Source: Streptomyces nitrosporeus (GTDB lineage Bacteria > Actinomycetota > Actinomycetes > Streptomycetales > Streptomycetaceae). From it: 64,000 nt of DNA. Shown in pieces: positions 1 through 7,858 of the stretch. The notes under the pieces were generated by a model. It worked only from the letters and a program-made list of their open reading frames with translations, made no database searches and had not been told where the DNA came from. The stretch spans positions 186,001 to 250,000 of the forward strand of contig NZ_CP023702.1 of assembly GCF_008704555.1 (NCBI RefSeq), in the 5' to 3' direction. The first letter of the stretch is position 1; each line of letters begins with the position of its first letter. The position numbers were made by a program, and so were the translations under genes.

Positions 1-174
1 GTCTCTCTGCATCGCCTCGATCAGGCCGGCGGACGCGGGGGCTCCGGAGGCCGGCCGGGCGCCGGCCGTGGCGGGGTTTTCGGGCGGGGCCGCCTGGGCC
101 GGGCCGGTGGCCGCCCAGGTGCCGAGCATGAGGAGTGCGGACAGGCCGGCCCACACCGTCGTGGATGGTCTCAA
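1..174 (-). CDS. Streptogrisin-like secreted S1 protease, N-terminal part (cut by window edge)
   Basis: Only the first 58 codons are in the window. The TTG at 174 is preceded by a good ribosome site (GAAGGGG, 7 nt spacing). The protein begins with a short positive start, a hydrophobic core (WAGLSALLMLGTWAA) and an AQA-type cleavage site near residue 27: a Sec signal peptide. After an Ala/Pro-rich linker it reads LIEAMQRD, which resembles the start of the propeptide of streptogrisin / alpha-lytic-type serine proteases. The family call rests on the signal peptide plus that short match, so the mature enzyme cannot be confirmed here. A LacI-type palindrome lies about 60 nt upstream. Confidence 0.6.
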   Translation of the reverse strand, partial: MRPSTTVWAGLSALLMLGTWAATGPAQAAPPENPATAGARPASGAPASAGLIEAMQRD

Positions 175-234
175 GGGGGTGCCCCTTCTGTTGTTCCAGC
201 ATCGTGGGGGTGGAACAGGAAGTGACCGAGAACG

Positions 235-254
235 TTCTGAGAGCGCTCTCAGAA
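235..254. promoter_or_regulatory. Perfect 20-bp palindrome, LacI-family-type operator
   Basis: TTCTGAGAGCGCTCTCAGAA is a perfect inverted repeat with the central GAGCGCTC of LacI-family operators. The cellobiose regulator CebR of Streptomyces recognises TGGGAGCGCTCCCA; the core here is TGAGAGCGCTCTCA. It lies upstream of the secreted protease gene, in the position of an operator. Which regulator binds is inference. Confidence 0.6.
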
Positions 255-367
255 CCACAGGACGGACTGTAGCCCAGGAGGAAGGTCAGGTCTATGCCAA
301 TTTCGGACCTGCAGTCCGGATCCGGACGCCGGGCGGGGCCCCGGACTCCCTTGCTCCGCCCGGCCGT

Positions 368-1915
368 TCACGGTTCCATGAGCGGCAGTCCCGCCTTCCG
401 CCACGGGGCCCGGAAGGCGTCCCGCCTCCCCGGTACGCCTCCCCCGCCGGTGTCCCGGTTCCGTACCTCGCCGTTGCCGTCCGTGTCCCAGATCCGCACC
501 TCGCCCTCGCCGTCCGCCCGCAGCCGCGGCCAGCCGGGGTCCCCGGTCGCGGCGAATCCCGCCCAGGCCCGCGTCATCCGCTCCGCCAGTGCGTGGTCCG
601 CGGCCCCGGGCTCGCCCCCGATGAGGAAGTGGACGTCGGCGCGGTCCAGGGTGCCGAAGGCGAACGGTACGTCCGCGCAGTGCCAGGCCCGGACCGGCTG
701 CCCCCGGCCGCCGCGCCGCCGCGCGAACCGCGCCAGGTGGGTGCGTCCGCCCGCGCGGGCGTGGGCGTCGGCGAGCCTGCTGCTGTACTCGGCGAAGAGC
801 AGGTCGCCGTGGACCGCCAGATGCACCTCACCGGCGGGGGCTCCCGGCAGCAGCGCGCGGTAGTCGTCCAGCAGGGTCTTCGGCAGGCCGAAGTCGGCCG
901 CGAACGCGTCGAGCCCGCTGTCCGTGGTGATCTCCGCACTGTCGCCCACGGCGTCCAGCAGCCAGTACTCCTCGGTGGTGTGGCAGACCAGCAGGTCCAC
1001 TCCGGCGCCGGCCCCCGCCTCGTACGCCGTCAGCGGGTCGAGGGGGAGGGTGTCGCCGCCGGCCACCGGGCCGTGGACAGCCGGGTCGTAGTGGCGGGGG
1101 CCCGAACCGGGGTCGTCCCGGTAGCGTGCGGCCACGGTGTCGGACGCCGCGACGAGCACCGCGGGGGGCACCTGGAGCAGGGCCTCGTGGGTGGCGGGCG
1201 TCCCGGCCGCCGCGGCCACCTCCGCCGTGGTGGCCGCCGCGGAGCGCACCGTGGCGCAGGCGTTCACGGCGCTGTGCAGGACCGCACGGCGGAAGAGGCC
1301 GCGGGCCCGTTCCATCACCGTCAGGCACGCCACCGAGGTCGCGCCCGCGGACTGCCCGGCCACGGTGACGTCCCGGGCGGACCCCCCGAAGGCGGCGATG
1401 TTGTCCCGGACCCACGTGAGGGCCGCGATCTGGTCGAGCAGGCCACGGTTGTCCGGGCACGGTTCGCCGCCGCCGACGGGTGGCGGGACGTGCCCGAACC
1501 CCTCGAATCCCAGACGGTAGTTGAGGGTGACGACCACCAGTCCGAGGGCGGCGAGGGCGGTGCCGTCGAAGTCCGGCTGCGCCGAGGAACCGTAGGCGAA
1601 GGCACCGCCGTGGATCCAGACGAGCACCGGGAGCGTGTCGCCTTCCGTGCCCGGTGTCCAGATGTTGAGGGTGAGGACGTCCTCGTCGCCGGCGGTCCAG
1701 CCGGGCGCTCCCGGCAGCCGCGCCGACTGCGGTGCGACGGGGCCGAACCGGGTGCAGTCCCTGACGCCCGCCCAGGGGGCGGCGGGGCGTGGCGCCCGGA
1801 ACCGTGCGGCGCCGAACGGCGGTGCGGCGTACGGGATTCCGCGCAGTGCGACGATCCCCGGACGGCCGGCGAGCCCGCCCCGTACCGTCCCCGACCGGGT
1901 GGTGAAGCCGTTCAT
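368..1915 (-). CDS. Type-B carboxylesterase
   Basis: A 515-residue alpha/beta hydrolase of the carboxylesterase type B / p-nitrobenzyl esterase family, of normal length. The N-terminal RGIPYAAPP block, the oxyanion-hole segment VWIHGGAF and the nucleophile elbow GQSAGA (about residue 190) are all visible; the Glu is probably in the TTEEYWLL region and the His in AWHCADVPFAFG. No signal peptide, so cytoplasmic. Its ATG overlaps the ABC ATPase stop by 4 nt, making it the last gene of the long coupled operon. Next to a metal-complex/peptide importer it could hydrolyse an imported ester, as siderophore esterases do, but the substrate is unknown. Confidence 0.85.
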   Translation of the reverse strand: MNGFTTRSGTVRGGLAGRPGIVALRGIPYAAPPFGAARFRAPRPAAPWAGVRDCTRFGPVAPQSARLPGAPGWTAGDEDVLTLNIWTPGTEGDTLPVLVWIHGGAFAYGSSAQPDFDGTALAALGLVVVTLNYRLGFEGFGHVPPPVGGGEPCPDNRGLLDQIAALTWVRDNIAAFGGSARDVTVAGQSAGATSVACLTVMERARGLFRRAVLHSAVNACATVRSAAATTAEVAAAAGTPATHEALLQVPPAVLVAASDTVAARYRDDPGSGPRHYDPAVHGPVAGGDTLPLDPLTAYEAGAGAGVDLLVCHTTEEYWLLDAVGDSAEITTDSGLDAFAADFGLPKTLLDDYRALLPGAPAGEVHLAVHGDLLFAEYSSRLADAHARAGGRTHLARFARRRGGRGQPVRAWHCADVPFAFGTLDRADVHFLIGGEPGAADHALAERMTRAWAGFAATGDPGWPRLRADGEGEVRIWDTDGNGEVRNRDTGGGGVPGRRDAFRAPWRKAGLPLMEP

Positions 1916-3567
1916 CCGTGGTTCTCCGTTCCCTCGCCGCCGCCCGCCGTCCGGACGGGGTTCAGCCTGCCACCGGGGGTGAGAGCCGGGCCAGCACCTG
2001 ATCCGGCGTGATTCACATGCGTGCCGCGTGAATCATCCGCGTCGAGCAGGGCCGCCGTGAAGGGGTGGCGGGGCGCGGTGAGGATCTGCTCCCTGGCCCC
2101 GCATTCGACGATCTCGCCGTCGTCCAGCACGGCGATGCGGGTGGCGGGTGCCGCGGTGTCGAGGTCGTGGGTGATCAGGACGAGGCAGAGTCCGTCCCGC
2201 CGCCGGATCAGTGCGGCCAGCAGGTCCAGGAGGGCGCGCCGGGCGACCGGGTCGAGTCCGGAGGTGATCTCGTCGCAGACCAGCACACGGGGACGGGCGA
2301 GGAGGGCGCGGGCGAGGGCGGCGCGCTGGAGTTCTCCACCGGACAGCAGGCCGGGGCGCCTGCGGACCAGTTCCCCGTCGTCCAGGCCGAGTTCGGCCAG
2401 GACCCGCCGGGCTTCGCCGGTGGCCTCGTCCCGGGTGGTGCCGTGCAGCCGGACGGCGGTGCGGGCCACCTGGTCGATCACGGGCCGGTGTTCGTCGAAG
2501 GCCGCCCGGGTGTCCTGGAAGACGTACTGTACGGCGGCGAGTTGTGCAGGTCCGCGGTCCCGGACGCCGGCGGGCAGGGGCGCACCGTCGAGCAGGATCC
2601 GTCCGCCGTGGTCGCGGTGGAGTCCGGCGAGGCAGCGTCCGAGCGTGGTCTTGCCGCTGCCCGAGCGCCCGACGACGGCGAGGCATTCACCGCGGTGCAG
2701 GGAGAGCCGGTCCACCCGTAGGACGGGTGCGCGGCCGCGGCGGGTGCGGTGCCGGGCGACGAGGTCCTCGACGCGCAGCACCTCCGTGCCCCGGGCGGCC
2801 TCGCCCGCGTAGGGCGAGGTGCGCGGGCCGGCCAGGAGTTCGCGCGTCCAGGGGTGTCCGGGGGTGTGCAGCACCTGGGCGGCGGGGCCGCTCTCGACCG
2901 TGCGGCCGCCGCGCATCACATGGATCTCGTCGGCGAGTTCGCGTACGACGTCGAGGTCGTGGCTGAGCAGGAGGACGGCGACGCCATCGGCGGCCAGGGC
3001 GGAGAACTGCCCGGCGACGCGGCGCCGGGTCAGGGCGTCCTGGCCGGTGGTGGGTTCGTCGGCGACGAGGACCCGGGCGCCGAGCAGGAGTGCCTGGGCG
3101 AGCACGATCCGCTGCTGCTGGCCGCCGGAGAGCTGGTGCGGGTAGCGGCGCAGCAGTTCCGCGCCGTCGGGGAGCTGGGCCCGGGCGAGGGCCTCGGCCA
3201 CCCGGTGCCGGGCCGCGGCCCGGCGTGCGGAGCGGGGCAGGCCGCTCACCTGGCGGCGGGCCACGTCCCACAGCAGGGCGCCGGACCGGCGGGCCGGGTT
3301 GAGGGCGGTGGAGGGGTGCTGGGGGATGTAGCCGGCCCGGGTGCCGTGCAGGACCACGTCGCCGGTGACGCGGGCGTGCGCCGGGTACGTCCCGAGGAGG
3401 GCGAGGCCCGTGGTGGACTTGCCGCTGCCGGAGGCCCCGACGAGCGCGGTGACCGTACCGGCGCGGAGCCGGAGGGAGACCCGGTCGACGAGCAGCCGGC
3501 CTCCGGCCTCGACGGTCAGCCCGGTGACGGCCGCGAGGACCTCGGGGTCGTGGCTGTGCTGGTTCAT
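1912..3567 (-). CDS. ABC importer ATPase, two fused ATP-binding domains (DppDF/NikDE type)
   Basis: 551 residues containing two complete ABC ATPase domains in tandem. Domain 1 has Walker A GASGSGKST, signature LSGGQQQR and Walker B VLVADEP; domain 2 has Walker A GRSGSGKTT, signature LSGGELQR and Walker B VLVCDEI. It is a fusion of the two ATPases that are separate in nickel/dipeptide/staphylopine importers (NikDE, DppDF, CntDF). The ATG at 3567 overlaps the stop of the permease gene by 4 nt and its own stop overlaps the esterase start. It should energise the two permeases encoded just upstream. Confidence 0.93.
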   Translation of the reverse strand: MNQHSHDPEVLAAVTGLTVEAGGRLLVDRVSLRLRAGTVTALVGASGSGKSTTGLALLGTYPAHARVTGDVVLHGTRAGYIPQHPSTALNPARRSGALLWDVARRQVSGLPRSARRAAARHRVAEALARAQLPDGAELLRRYPHQLSGGQQQRIVLAQALLLGARVLVADEPTTGQDALTRRRVAGQFSALAADGVAVLLLSHDLDVVRELADEIHVMRGGRTVESGPAAQVLHTPGHPWTRELLAGPRTSPYAGEAARGTEVLRVEDLVARHRTRRGRAPVLRVDRLSLHRGECLAVVGRSGSGKTTLGRCLAGLHRDHGGRILLDGAPLPAGVRDRGPAQLAAVQYVFQDTRAAFDEHRPVIDQVARTAVRLHGTTRDEATGEARRVLAELGLDDGELVRRRPGLLSGGELQRAALARALLARPRVLVCDEITSGLDPVARRALLDLLAALIRRRDGLCLVLITHDLDTAAPATRIAVLDDGEIVECGAREQILTAPRHPFTAALLDADDSRGTHVNHAGSGAGPALTPGGRLNPVRTAGGGEGTENHG

Positions 3568-4451
3568 TGCTGTCGGGCCTTCCGGGACGGGGCACGGCCG
3601 GGGCGGGGGGCGCGGCCGGGGCGGGGGAAGCGGGGGGCCGTGCGGGTGCCGGGGGCCCGGGGCGCCGGGGGCCGCCGTTCCAGCGTGGCGTCGGCCAGCA
3701 GGTTGCCGCCCGTGGTGAGGGCGACGACGAGCAGGGCGGGTACGACGACCGCCCAGGGCTGGACGGGGAGTCCCGGGCGGTTGCGGTCGACCATCACCGC
3801 CCAGTCGGTGGCGTCCGGGGCGACCCCGATGCCCAGGAAGGCGGCGGTGGCCACGAGGTAGAGCGCCCCGGTCAGGCGTATCCCGGCGTCCGCGGCGAGG
3901 GTGCGCAGCAGACAGCGCCCGACGTAGCCGACGGCCAGCCGCCACCAGCTCTCCCCCTGCATCCGCAGCGCTTCCACGGCCGGCCGGGAGGCGGCCTCGG
4001 CGGCGGCGGCACGGATGATCCTCGCGGTGTCGGGGACGGAGACGAGGGCGACCAGCAGGGTCAGCCCGAGGGGGCCGGGCGGGAAGGCCGCGGCGGCCAG
4101 CAGGAGCATCAGCAGGGACGGCACGGCGAGCAGGACGTCCAGCGGGCGCATCAGCGCCTCCTCCAGCCACCGCCGGTGGGTGAGGGCGCTCACCAGGGCG
4201 AGCGGCAGGGCGGCCAGGTAGGTGAGGGCGGTCGCGGCGAGCGCCACGAGGACCACCGGGCGGCCGCCGAGCAGTATCTGGTGCAGGACGTCACGGCCGA
4301 CGAAGTCGGTGCCGAGCGGGCCGGCGCCGTCGAGGGTGAACGAGGCGGCGCGGGAGGGTGGTTCGCCCGCGAGGAGCGGTCCGCACACCGCGAGGCAGAG
4401 CGGCAGTCCGGCGAGGACCGCGCCGAGCGCGTACCGTCCGGGCCGTTTCAC
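3564..4451 (-). CDS. ABC importer permease 2 (DppC/NikC type)
   Basis: About 295 residues from a GTG start at 4451 that overlaps the stop of permease 1 (GTGA). One N-terminal membrane segment is followed by a periplasmic loop with the family pattern PLGTDFVGRDVLHQILLGGR and then five more hydrophobic segments; the EAA loop is around EAASRPAVEALRMQG. This is the second permease of peptide/nickel-type ABC importers. The C-terminus is Arg/Pro-rich and longer than usual (about 30 residues). Confidence 0.9.
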   Translation of the reverse strand: MKRPGRYALGAVLAGLPLCLAVCGPLLAGEPPSRAASFTLDGAGPLGTDFVGRDVLHQILLGGRPVVLVALAATALTYLAALPLALVSALTHRRWLEEALMRPLDVLLAVPSLLMLLLAAAAFPPGPLGLTLLVALVSVPDTARIIRAAAAEAASRPAVEALRMQGESWWRLAVGYVGRCLLRTLAADAGIRLTGALYLVATAAFLGIGVAPDATDWAVMVDRNRPGLPVQPWAVVVPALLVVALTTGGNLLADATLERRPPAPRAPGTRTAPRFPRPGRAPRPGRAPSRKARQQ

Positions 4452-5401
4452 GCCGCCACCTCCGCACGGGGGGCGAACCGGTGGGTGACGAGGTCGGCGC
4501 CGAGGTTGACCAGGACGGTGGTGAGGCCGAACACCACCGCGAGCCCCTGGATCACGGGGATGTCCCGGTCGGCGACGGCGTTCATCAGGACGGTGCCGAG
4601 CCCGGGGATCACGAAGAGGGCTTCCACGACGACCACTCCGCACAGCAGCCAGTCCACGGTGCGGGCGAGCTGCTGGGCGGCGGGAGTGAGGGCGACCGGC
4701 AGTGCGTGTGCATAGCGGAGGCGGGCGCCGGAGACACCGTACCGCTGGGCCTGGGCGGTGTGGGGCGCGGCCAGGGCGTCGGTCATCCCGGCCCTGATCA
4801 GCCGGGCGAGGGAGCAGACCGGCCGGGCGAGCAGCACCAGGACGGGCAGGACGAGGGCGGCCGGGTGGGCGAGCAGGTCCGTGCCGTATCCCAGCGCGGT
4901 CGGCGGGAGCCAGCCGAGGCGCAGGGCGAAGACGGTCACCAGGAGTACACCGAGGGCGAATTCGGGGATGGCGTAGACGGCGAGGAGAACCGCGGAGACC
5001 AGCCGGTCGGCGGGCCGCCCCTCGTGCCGGGCCGCGAACACCCCGAGCCCCACCCCGGCCGGCACGAGGAGGACCACGGTGAGCCCGGTGAGCAGCAGGG
5101 TGGGGCCGAAGCCGTCGGCGAGGAAGGCGGTCACGGGGCGGCCGGAGGTGAGCGAGGTGCCGAGGTCGCCGTGGAGCAGCCCCCAGGCCCATGCGGCGAG
5201 CCTTTCGTGGGCGGGCCGGTCCAGGCCCATGGAGGCGCGGACCGCGGCGATGCTCTCCGGGTCGGGCTGGTCGCCGGCGAAGGAGACGGCGGCGTCGCCC
5301 GGGAGCGCCTCGGTGAGGACGAAGACGAGGAGGACGACGGCCACGGTCTGTGCCAGGCCGAGCAGCAGTCTGCGGGCGGCCCAGGAGCCGGATGCGTTCA
5401 C
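4448..5401 (-). CDS. ABC importer permease 1 (DppB/NikB type)
   Basis: About 317 residues, GTG start at 5401 overlapping the substrate-binding protein stop by 4 nt. It has the DppB/NikB features: a first transmembrane helix followed by LPGDAA, the block GDLGTSLTSGRPV, and a late VVEALFVIPGLG segment before the last helices. Six membrane segments are apparent. It forms the membrane pore with the following permease. Confidence 0.92.
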   Translation of the reverse strand: MNASGSWAARRLLLGLAQTVAVVLLVFVLTEALPGDAAVSFAGDQPDPESIAAVRASMGLDRPAHERLAAWAWGLLHGDLGTSLTSGRPVTAFLADGFGPTLLLTGLTVVLLVPAGVGLGVFAARHEGRPADRLVSAVLLAVYAIPEFALGVLLVTVFALRLGWLPPTALGYGTDLLAHPAALVLPVLVLLARPVCSLARLIRAGMTDALAAPHTAQAQRYGVSGARLRYAHALPVALTPAAQQLARTVDWLLCGVVVVEALFVIPGLGTVLMNAVADRDIPVIQGLAVVFGLTTVLVNLGADLVTHRFAPRAEVAA

Positions 5402-6996
5402 GCCAGCCAGACCTTGTCGAAGCGGGCCCAGTCCAGGGTGTTGGCGGGGGCGTCGCGCTCGACGCCGTGCACGGAGCGGGCGGTGCCGATGATCCAGTCC
5501 CCGAAGCCCCAGACGAGGAAGCCGCCTTCGGCGTGCAGCCGCCGTTGCATACGGGCGTAGAGGGCGGCCCGGTCCTGCTTGTCCCGGGTGGACTGGGCCT
5601 GCTGGTACAGGGCGTCGAAGTCCTTGTCCCGCCAGTGGGTGGCGTTGGTGGTGGAGCCGGTGAGCAGTCGCTGGGAGATGTGGGTTTCGATGGGCATGGC
5701 GCCCGAGCGGTAGCAGCACAGGGTTCCGGAGTCGAGGATGTCCTTCCAGTAGGAGTCCTTGCTGCCCGGTCGGACGTGGACGGTGACCCCCGCGCGGGCG
5801 GCCTGGTCGCGGAAGATCCCGGCGGCCTCGGTGAAGCCCGCGGCGACGGCGGAGGTGTCGAGGGTGACCTCCAGGTCCTCCGCCCCGGCCTCCCTGAGGA
5901 GGCTCCGGGCCCGGCCGATGTCCTGTTCGCGCTGGGGGAGTCCGCCGGCGTAGTACTCGTATCCCTTGCCGAAGAGGTCGTTGCCGATCTCTCCGGCTCC
6001 GGACAGGGCGCCGTCCACGAGTTCCTGACGGTCCGCCAGGTGGAAGAACGCCTCACGGACGCGGGGGTCGTCGAAGGGCGGGCGGTCGGTCTTCATGGCG
6101 AAGGCCTGCATGGCGCTGTTGCGCAGCCGGATGATCTCGACGGCGCCCGATCCCTCGTGGGCCCGTCCGGTGGTGGGGCTCAGCTCGTGCGCGTACTCGA
6201 TCTGGCCGCCGAGGAGGGCGTTGGTCCGGGCCGACTCGTCGTTGGCGACGACGAATTCGAGTTCGTCCAGGTGCGGTGCGCCGTCCCAGTAGGCGTCGTT
6301 GCGGCGCAGGAGGGTGGTCCGGCCGGGGGTGAAGGAGACGAAGGCGAAGGGCCCCGACCCGACCGGACGGCGGTCGAACTCCTCCGCTCCCTCGGGGACG
6401 ATGTACGTGCCGAACGCGGCCATGACGTTGGGGAATTCGGCGGTAGGCCGTTTGAGTACGAAGCGGACGGTGCGGGCCCCGACGGCGCGGCTGGCGTCGA
6501 GGTCCACGGGTTCCAGGGAGGCGCGGGCGCGGTAGGCCTTGCGCGGGTCGGCCATGCGCCGGTAGCTGTACAGGACGTCGGCGGCGGTGACCGGGCGGCC
6601 GTCGTGGAACTCTGCCTTCCGCAGGGTGACGGTCCAGCGGTCGAGGCCCGCGTCCGGTTCCCAGCGCTCGGCGAGCCGGGGTACGGCGGCGAGGTCGGGG
6701 CCGTAGTCGGCCAGTTTGTCGAAGAGCGCCTTGCCGCGGGCGGCGTCGGCGAAGAGGTTGCCGAGGTGCGGGTCGAGGGTCTCGCTCGCGCCGCCGCCGG
6801 CGAAGGCGGCGCGCAGCCGGCCGCCGCTCCGCGGGGCCCTGGCGCCGCCCCCGGTGGAGCCGTCGTCCGGGCCGCTCGTCCCCGAGCATCCGGTCAGGGC
6901 GAGCGCGCCGATCCCGGCCGCGCCCCCGGCGGCGAGGAAGCCGCGCCTGCGCAGACCGGGGAAGGGGTTCGGCTGGGGGAGGTCCGGGTCGGTCAT
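5398..6996 (-). CDS. ABC importer substrate-binding lipoprotein, family 5 (NikA/DppA/CntA type)
   Basis: 532 residues. The N-terminus has a twin-arginine-like LRRRGFLAAGG followed by a hydrophobic stretch and lipobox LALTGC, so it is probably a Tat-exported lipoprotein. The body is a solute-binding family 5 protein (blocks DVLYSYRRM, VGSGPFAF, MAFGT-like segments, length about 530). Family 5 includes dipeptide binders but also NikA (nickel-histidine) and CntA (metal-staphylopine). The start at 6996 is set by an AGGAGAACCCC ribosome site that is the last of three tandem near-copies. First gene of the transport part of the operon. Confidence 0.92.
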   Translation of the reverse strand: MTDPDLPQPNPFPGLRRRGFLAAGGAAGIGALALTGCSGTSGPDDGSTGGGARAPRSGGRLRAAFAGGGASETLDPHLGNLFADAARGKALFDKLADYGPDLAAVPRLAERWEPDAGLDRWTVTLRKAEFHDGRPVTAADVLYSYRRMADPRKAYRARASLEPVDLDASRAVGARTVRFVLKRPTAEFPNVMAAFGTYIVPEGAEEFDRRPVGSGPFAFVSFTPGRTTLLRRNDAYWDGAPHLDELEFVVANDESARTNALLGGQIEYAHELSPTTGRAHEGSGAVEIIRLRNSAMQAFAMKTDRPPFDDPRVREAFFHLADRQELVDGALSGAGEIGNDLFGKGYEYYAGGLPQREQDIGRARSLLREAGAEDLEVTLDTSAVAAGFTEAAGIFRDQAARAGVTVHVRPGSKDSYWKDILDSGTLCCYRSGAMPIETHISQRLLTGSTTNATHWRDKDFDALYQQAQSTRDKQDRAALYARMQRRLHAEGGFLVWGFGDWIIGTARSVHGVERDAPANTLDWARFDKVWLA

Positions 6997-7064
6997 GGGG
7001 TTCTCCTGTAAGGGATCGCGGGGTTCTCCCGCAGGGGGACACGGGTTTTCCCGCGAGGGGTCAC
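6997..7064 (-). repeat. Three tandem 22-23-nt repeats, each carrying a Shine-Dalgarno-like core
   Basis: Units at 6997-7019, 7020-7042 and 7043-7064. Read on the minus strand each has a purine-rich core (AGGAGAACCCC, CGGGAGAACCCC, CGGGAAAACCC) separated by about 23 nt; only the last directly precedes the ATG of the binding protein. The methyltransferase stop lies inside the outermost unit. They fill the only gap between methyltransferase and importer genes and may tune translation of the highly needed binding protein. Confidence 0.7.
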
Positions 7065-7858
7065 GGGGTGGTCCGGAGCCGGGCCACGAGGTGGAGCCGG
7101 TCGCCGTCGGCGGTGGTCCCGGGTGCGGCACCGGGCCGCCAGGGCGGTTCGGTGCGCGGGCCGGGCCCGTCGTGCAGGGCGAGTACGGCGAAGCCGTGGG
7201 CGGTGAGGAAGTGGCGCAGCTCCTGCGGGAAAAGCAGCCGCCAGGCGGTGCGTTCCTCGACGGGTTCGCCTCCGTCGTCGGCGGCCCAGTGGCGGGTGCG
7301 CCGCAGGAGCTGGGCAGTGCGGTCGAGGCGGAGCGCGGTGGTGGAGCGGTAGGTGGTGCCGTGCCAGGTGAAGCGGGAGACGGCCGGTGCGGCGGGCGGT
7401 TCCTCCCGGCCGAGGAAGTAGGCACCGTTGCGCATCTCGGCGACCAGCAGCCCGCCGGGCACCAGGGCGTCGCGGCAGGAGGCGAGGAAGCCGTCGAGCT
7501 GCTCGTTGGTGTGGCAGTACAGCAGGGAGCTGTCCAGGCACACCACGGCGTCGAAGGCGCGCCGGCCGAGGTCGAACCCGGTGAGGTCGGCCCGGACGTA
7601 GGCGGGCCCGGGGTGGTGGAGGCGGGCGTGGGCGAGCATGCTGCCGGAGAGGTCCGCGGCCGTCACCCGCCGTCCCGCGCCGTGCAGGTGGGCCGCGTCC
7701 CTGCCCGTTCCGCAGCCGAGGTCCAGGACGGCGGGCCCGGCCGCGTACCGGCGCAGGCAGTCCTCCGCCCACCGTCCGGCGAGCCGGCCGGGGTCGGGGA
7801 ACCGGGCTTCGTAGAGTTCGGGCCGGTCGGTGAGGAGGTTCCCCGTCCGCCTGTTCAT
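7061..7858 (-). CDS. Class I SAM-dependent methyltransferase
   Basis: 265 residues. The SAM-binding motif I VLDLGCGTGRD lies at about residue 45, motif post-I AADLSGSML follows, and acidic motif II is in AVVCLDSSLLY. No signal peptide or membrane segment. The ATG overlaps the MFS exporter stop by 4 nt, so it is co-translated with the exporter and epimerase. The acceptor is unknown; in context it may N- or O-methylate the small peptide-like product I infer for the operon. Confidence 0.88.
   Translation of the reverse strand: MNRRTGNLLTDRPELYEARFPDPGRLAGRWAEDCLRRYAAGPAVLDLGCGTGRDAAHLHGAGRRVTAADLSGSMLAHARLHHPGPAYVRADLTGFDLGRRAFDAVVCLDSSLLYCHTNEQLDGFLASCRDALVPGGLLVAEMRNGAYFLGREEPPAAPAVSRFTWHGTTYRSTTALRLDRTAQLLRRTRHWAADDGGEPVEERTAWRLLFPQELRHFLTAHGFAVLALHDGPGPRTEPPWRPGAAPGTTADGDRLHLVARLRTTP

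Noticed and set aside
68..2011. Very long plus-strand open frame opposite the carboxylesterase
   Set aside because: Low-complexity Arg/Gly/Pro/Ala sequence without domains; a high-GC antisense shadow of the esterase gene.
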